Assembly (NCBI GenBank): GCA_009693345.1
Contig: SHXL01000145.1
Location: forward strand, 1 to 7,024
Direction of reading: 5' to 3'
DNA from: Betaproteobacteria bacterium
GTDB lineage: Bacteria > Pseudomonadota > Gammaproteobacteria > Burkholderiales > SG8-39
Length of the DNA: 7,024 nucleotides
Part shown: positions 5,365 to 7,024 of the stretch, in pieces
Layout: each line of letters opens with the position of its first letter
Position numbering within the stretch: position 1 is the stretch's first letter
Program-made: the position numbers and the translations under genes
The notes under the pieces: model-generated
Told to the model about the DNA's origin: nothing
The model's database searches: none
Seen by the model: the letters and a program-made list of their open reading frames with translations, nothing else

Positions 5365-6224
5365 TCGGCAAACAGCGGCTCGCCGAGCTTTCTGTATTGC
5401 ATGATCCTGACGTCTCTCTGATCATGCTTTGCGTTCGGCCGCAAGCCGACAAAATCAAAAAGCTTGCGATCAAGCAATTGCGAAGGCCGTACATCGGTCA
5501 ATGCCCGCAGCATGGACTGGATGCGGCCCGGCTCGGTTTTTTCCCACTCCTTGAGCATGCGGCCAACCACTTGGCGCTGCAGGTTCTGCTGCGAACCGCA
5601 CAAGGTGCAGGGAATGATCGGGAAAGCCTTCGCCTCGGCGTAAGCGGCGAGGTCCTCCTCGGCGACGTAAGCCAGCGGCCGAATCACCACGTGCCTGCCG
5701 TCGTCCGACAGGAGCTTGGCGGGCATCGCCTTCAGCGTACCGGCATGGAACAGGTTGAGAAAGAAAGTCGCGAGCACGTCGTCGCGGTGGTGGCCAAGCG
5801 CGATCTTGGTCGCGCCCAGCTCGCCCGCGACGCGGTACAGGACGCCCCGCCGCAGCCGCGAGCACAGCGAACACATCGTCTTGCCCTCGGGTATCACCCG
5901 CTTGACGATCGAGTAGGTGTCCTGCTCGACGATCCTGAACGGCACGCCGAGCGCGGACAGGTAGTCGGGCAGCACGCGCTCCGGGAACCCGGGTTGCTTC
6001 TGGTCCAGATTGACCGCGATAAGCTCGAAATCGACCGGGGCCTTTTCTCTCAAGGACATCAGGACATCCAGCATCCCATAGCTGTCCTTGCCGCCCGAGA
6101 GACAGACCATGACGCGATCGCCCTCCTCGATCATGCCGAAATCGACGATCGCATCGCCCACCTGGCGCCGGATGCGCTTCGCGAGTTTGTTGAATTCGTA
6201 TTCGTGTTTTCTATTGTCTTTCAC
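5361..6224 (-). CDS. ttcA: tRNA 2-thiocytidine(32) synthetase TtcA
   Basis: A 287-residue cytosolic enzyme that thiolates cytidine 32 in certain tRNAs, using ATP and a labile iron-sulfur cluster. The PP-loop ATP site SGGKDS is at residues 43-48. The cluster cysteines are expected at Cys118 and Cys121 (CSLC) and Cys206 (PCTLCGS), matching the CxxC-plus-C pattern of the E. coli enzyme. The GHHRDD motif (144-149) and TFFLNLF (153-159) are also typical. Length is close to E. coli TtcA (about 311). The start is GTG 6224, which overlaps the stop of the pteridine reductase gene as GTGA. No separate ribosome binding site is visible, so coupled translation is likely. The end overlaps the acetyl-CoA hydrolase start in the same way. 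All key residues are present and the gene appears intact. Confidence 0.96.
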   Translation of the reverse strand: MKDNRKHEYEFNKLAKRIRRQVGDAIVDFGMIEEGDRVMVCLSGGKDSYGMLDVLMSLREKAPVDFELIAVNLDQKQPGFPERVLPDYLSALGVPFRIVEQDTYSIVKRVIPEGKTMCSLCSRLRRGVLYRVAGELGATKIALGHHRDDVLATFFLNLFHAGTLKAMPAKLLSDDGRHVVIRPLAYVAEEDLAAYAEAKAFPIIPCTLCGSQQNLQRQVVGRMLKEWEKTEPGRIQSMLRALTDVRPSQLLDRKLFDFVGLRPNAKHDQRDVRIMQYRKLGEPLFAE

Positions 6225-6979
6225 AGGTATACCGATCTACCGCCATCGACGGCCAAGATCTGCCCAGAAATGAAAGGGGCAGTAGCCAGGAAGTGTACCG
6301 CCCGCGCGATCTCCTCGGGCGCACCGAGGCGCGCAAGCGGCGTGCCGGCGACGATGCGCGCGCGCTCGGCGGGCTCGAACTGGCCGTCCTCCGGCCAGGC
6401 AATGGCGCCCGGCGCGACCCCATTGACGCGGATCTCGGGCGCGAGCTCGAGCGCCAGTGCGCGCGTGAGCGCGACCAGCCCCGCTTTCGCAATGCTGTAG
6501 ACGAGATAGCCCTTGAGCGGGCGTTCGGCATGGATATCGGCCACATTCACGATCGCGCCGCCGTTCTGCTTCAGCTGCGGCGCCGCTTCCTGCGCAAGAA
6601 ACAGCGGCGCACGCAGGTTGGAGCCCATGAGTTCCTCCCAATGACCGGCTTCGATCGAGCCCACCGGCGTGGGATAGAACGTCGACGCGTTGTTCACGAG
6701 AACGTCGAGCCGGCCGAAGCGCTCCATGGCGGCGCTCACCAGGGATCTGGGCGCGATCGGCGCCAGCAAGTCCGCCTTTACTTTGTAGGCGCTCTTCGCA
6801 CGCGCGGCATTCAACTCCGCTTCGAGGCTCGCAGCCTCGGCTTCGGCGCCGCGATAGTGCAGCAGCACGTTCGCGCCGGAGGCGTGCAGGCGGCGCGCGA
6901 TCGCCGCGCCGATGCGCCGCGCGGCGCCCGTCACGAGCACCACTTTCTCCCGCAGTTCTTCCGGCGTGCTGGTGTCCAT
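6221..6979 (-). CDS. folM: Pteridine reductase, short-chain dehydrogenase family (FolM-like)
   Basis: A 252-residue short-chain dehydrogenase/reductase. The cofactor loop TGAARRIG (17-24) with the Arg typical of PTR1/FolM proteins, and HYR (41-43), point to NADPH. NNAS is at 96-99, the PTR1-type Asp148 lies in ADIHAERPLKGY, and the catalytic Tyr161 and Lys165 lie in YSIAKA. The C-terminal SGQILAVDGG is standard for the family. The expected reaction is NADPH-dependent reduction of dihydropterins or dihydrofolate in the cytosol. The ATG at 6979 is the first start in the frame with full N-terminal coverage; the ribosome binding site is weak. It heads a three-gene operon with ttcA and the truncated CoA hydrolase, an order I associate with betaproteobacteria. 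A generic SDR cannot be excluded, but the ARRIG and DIHAERP motifs favour pteridine reductase. Confidence 0.9.
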   Translation of the reverse strand: MDTSTPEELREKVVLVTGAARRIGAAIARRLHASGANVLLHYRGAEAEAASLEAELNAARAKSAYKVKADLLAPIAPRSLVSAAMERFGRLDVLVNNASTFYPTPVGSIEAGHWEELMGSNLRAPLFLAQEAAPQLKQNGGAIVNVADIHAERPLKGYLVYSIAKAGLVALTRALALELAPEIRVNGVAPGAIAWPEDGQFEPAERARIVAGTPLARLGAPEEIARAVHFLATAPFISGQILAVDGGRSVYL

Positions 6980-7024
6980 GTCAGAGCGGAATTCTAGGGT
7001 AAATTCAGAGGGATGCTCGGCAAC
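6980..7024. promoter_or_regulatory. Intergenic region upstream of the folM operon
   Basis: On the minus strand TAGAAT (6996-6991) matches 5 of 6 bases of a -10 box and lies 11 bases before the folM start. I find no -35 at 16-18 bases, and the initiation point would be only a few bases before the ATG. The real promoter may lie partly beyond the window. On the plus strand, ATG 7013 after AGAGGG could begin a divergent gene, but only four codons are visible. Confidence 0.25.

Noticed and set aside
5397..6500. Plus-strand frame of 367 codons opposite ttcA and folM
   Set aside because: Lies opposite two intact genes with all catalytic motifs, and its own translation shows no family pattern.
7011..7024. 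Start of a divergent gene at ATG 7013
   Set aside because: Only four codons are visible and AGAGGG is too close to the ATG to be a normal ribosome binding site.
1..7024. CRISPR array, tRNA or rRNA genes, SAM riboswitch near the methyl-cycle genes
   Set aside because: No regularly spaced direct repeats, no cloverleaf-like or rRNA sequence, and the ahcY upstream region is outside the window.

Overview
The window looks like chromosomal DNA of a high-GC proteobacterium, most likely a betaproteobacterium. This rests on protein resemblance, on the pteridine reductase-ttcA gene order and on the heavy G/C bias at third codon positions. No database search was run.

Layout, left to right. (1) 1-380, plus strand: the last 125 codons of ahcY (S-adenosylhomocysteine hydrolase), followed at once by a divergent methylenetetrahydrofolate reductase-like gene ending at 1308. 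Together they form a methyl-cycle unit. (2) 1305-3957, minus strand: an apparent two-gene operon read towards the first unit. Its first gene encodes an alanine/serine-glyoxylate-type class V aminotransferase, preceded in frame by a Cro/YdaS-like helix-turn-helix domain. Its second gene is a FAD monooxygenase closely resembling NicC (6-hydroxynicotinate 3-monooxygenase). The two convergent units end on one shared CTAG, which is a TAG stop on both strands. (3) 3958-4022: a short promoter region with two interlocking inverted repeats. (4) 4023-4690: a rearrangement scar holding the start of an IS3-type transposase OrfA, a lower-GC spacer, and the C-terminal third of an alpha/beta hydrolase. (5) 4678-6979, minus strand: a tightly coupled operon of pteridine reductase (folM-like), ttcA (tRNA 2-thiocytidine synthetase) and an acetyl-CoA hydrolase/transferase gene cut off after about 220 codons where it meets the hydrolase fragment. 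Both junctions in this operon are GTGA start/stop overlaps. The last 45 bases are intergenic and lead to whatever lies beyond.

The most unusual part is the HTH-aminotransferase-monooxygenase unit. A DNA-binding domain runs without a stop into a PLP enzyme that also has its own well-placed ribosome binding site and ATG. A palindrome sits between the -35 and -10 of the candidate promoter, as an autoregulatory operator would. The linked monooxygenase keeps most NicC active-site residues but differs at two. This suggests a small self-regulated catabolic module for an unknown aromatic or N-heterocyclic substrate. The function is inferred; the architecture is read directly from the sequence.
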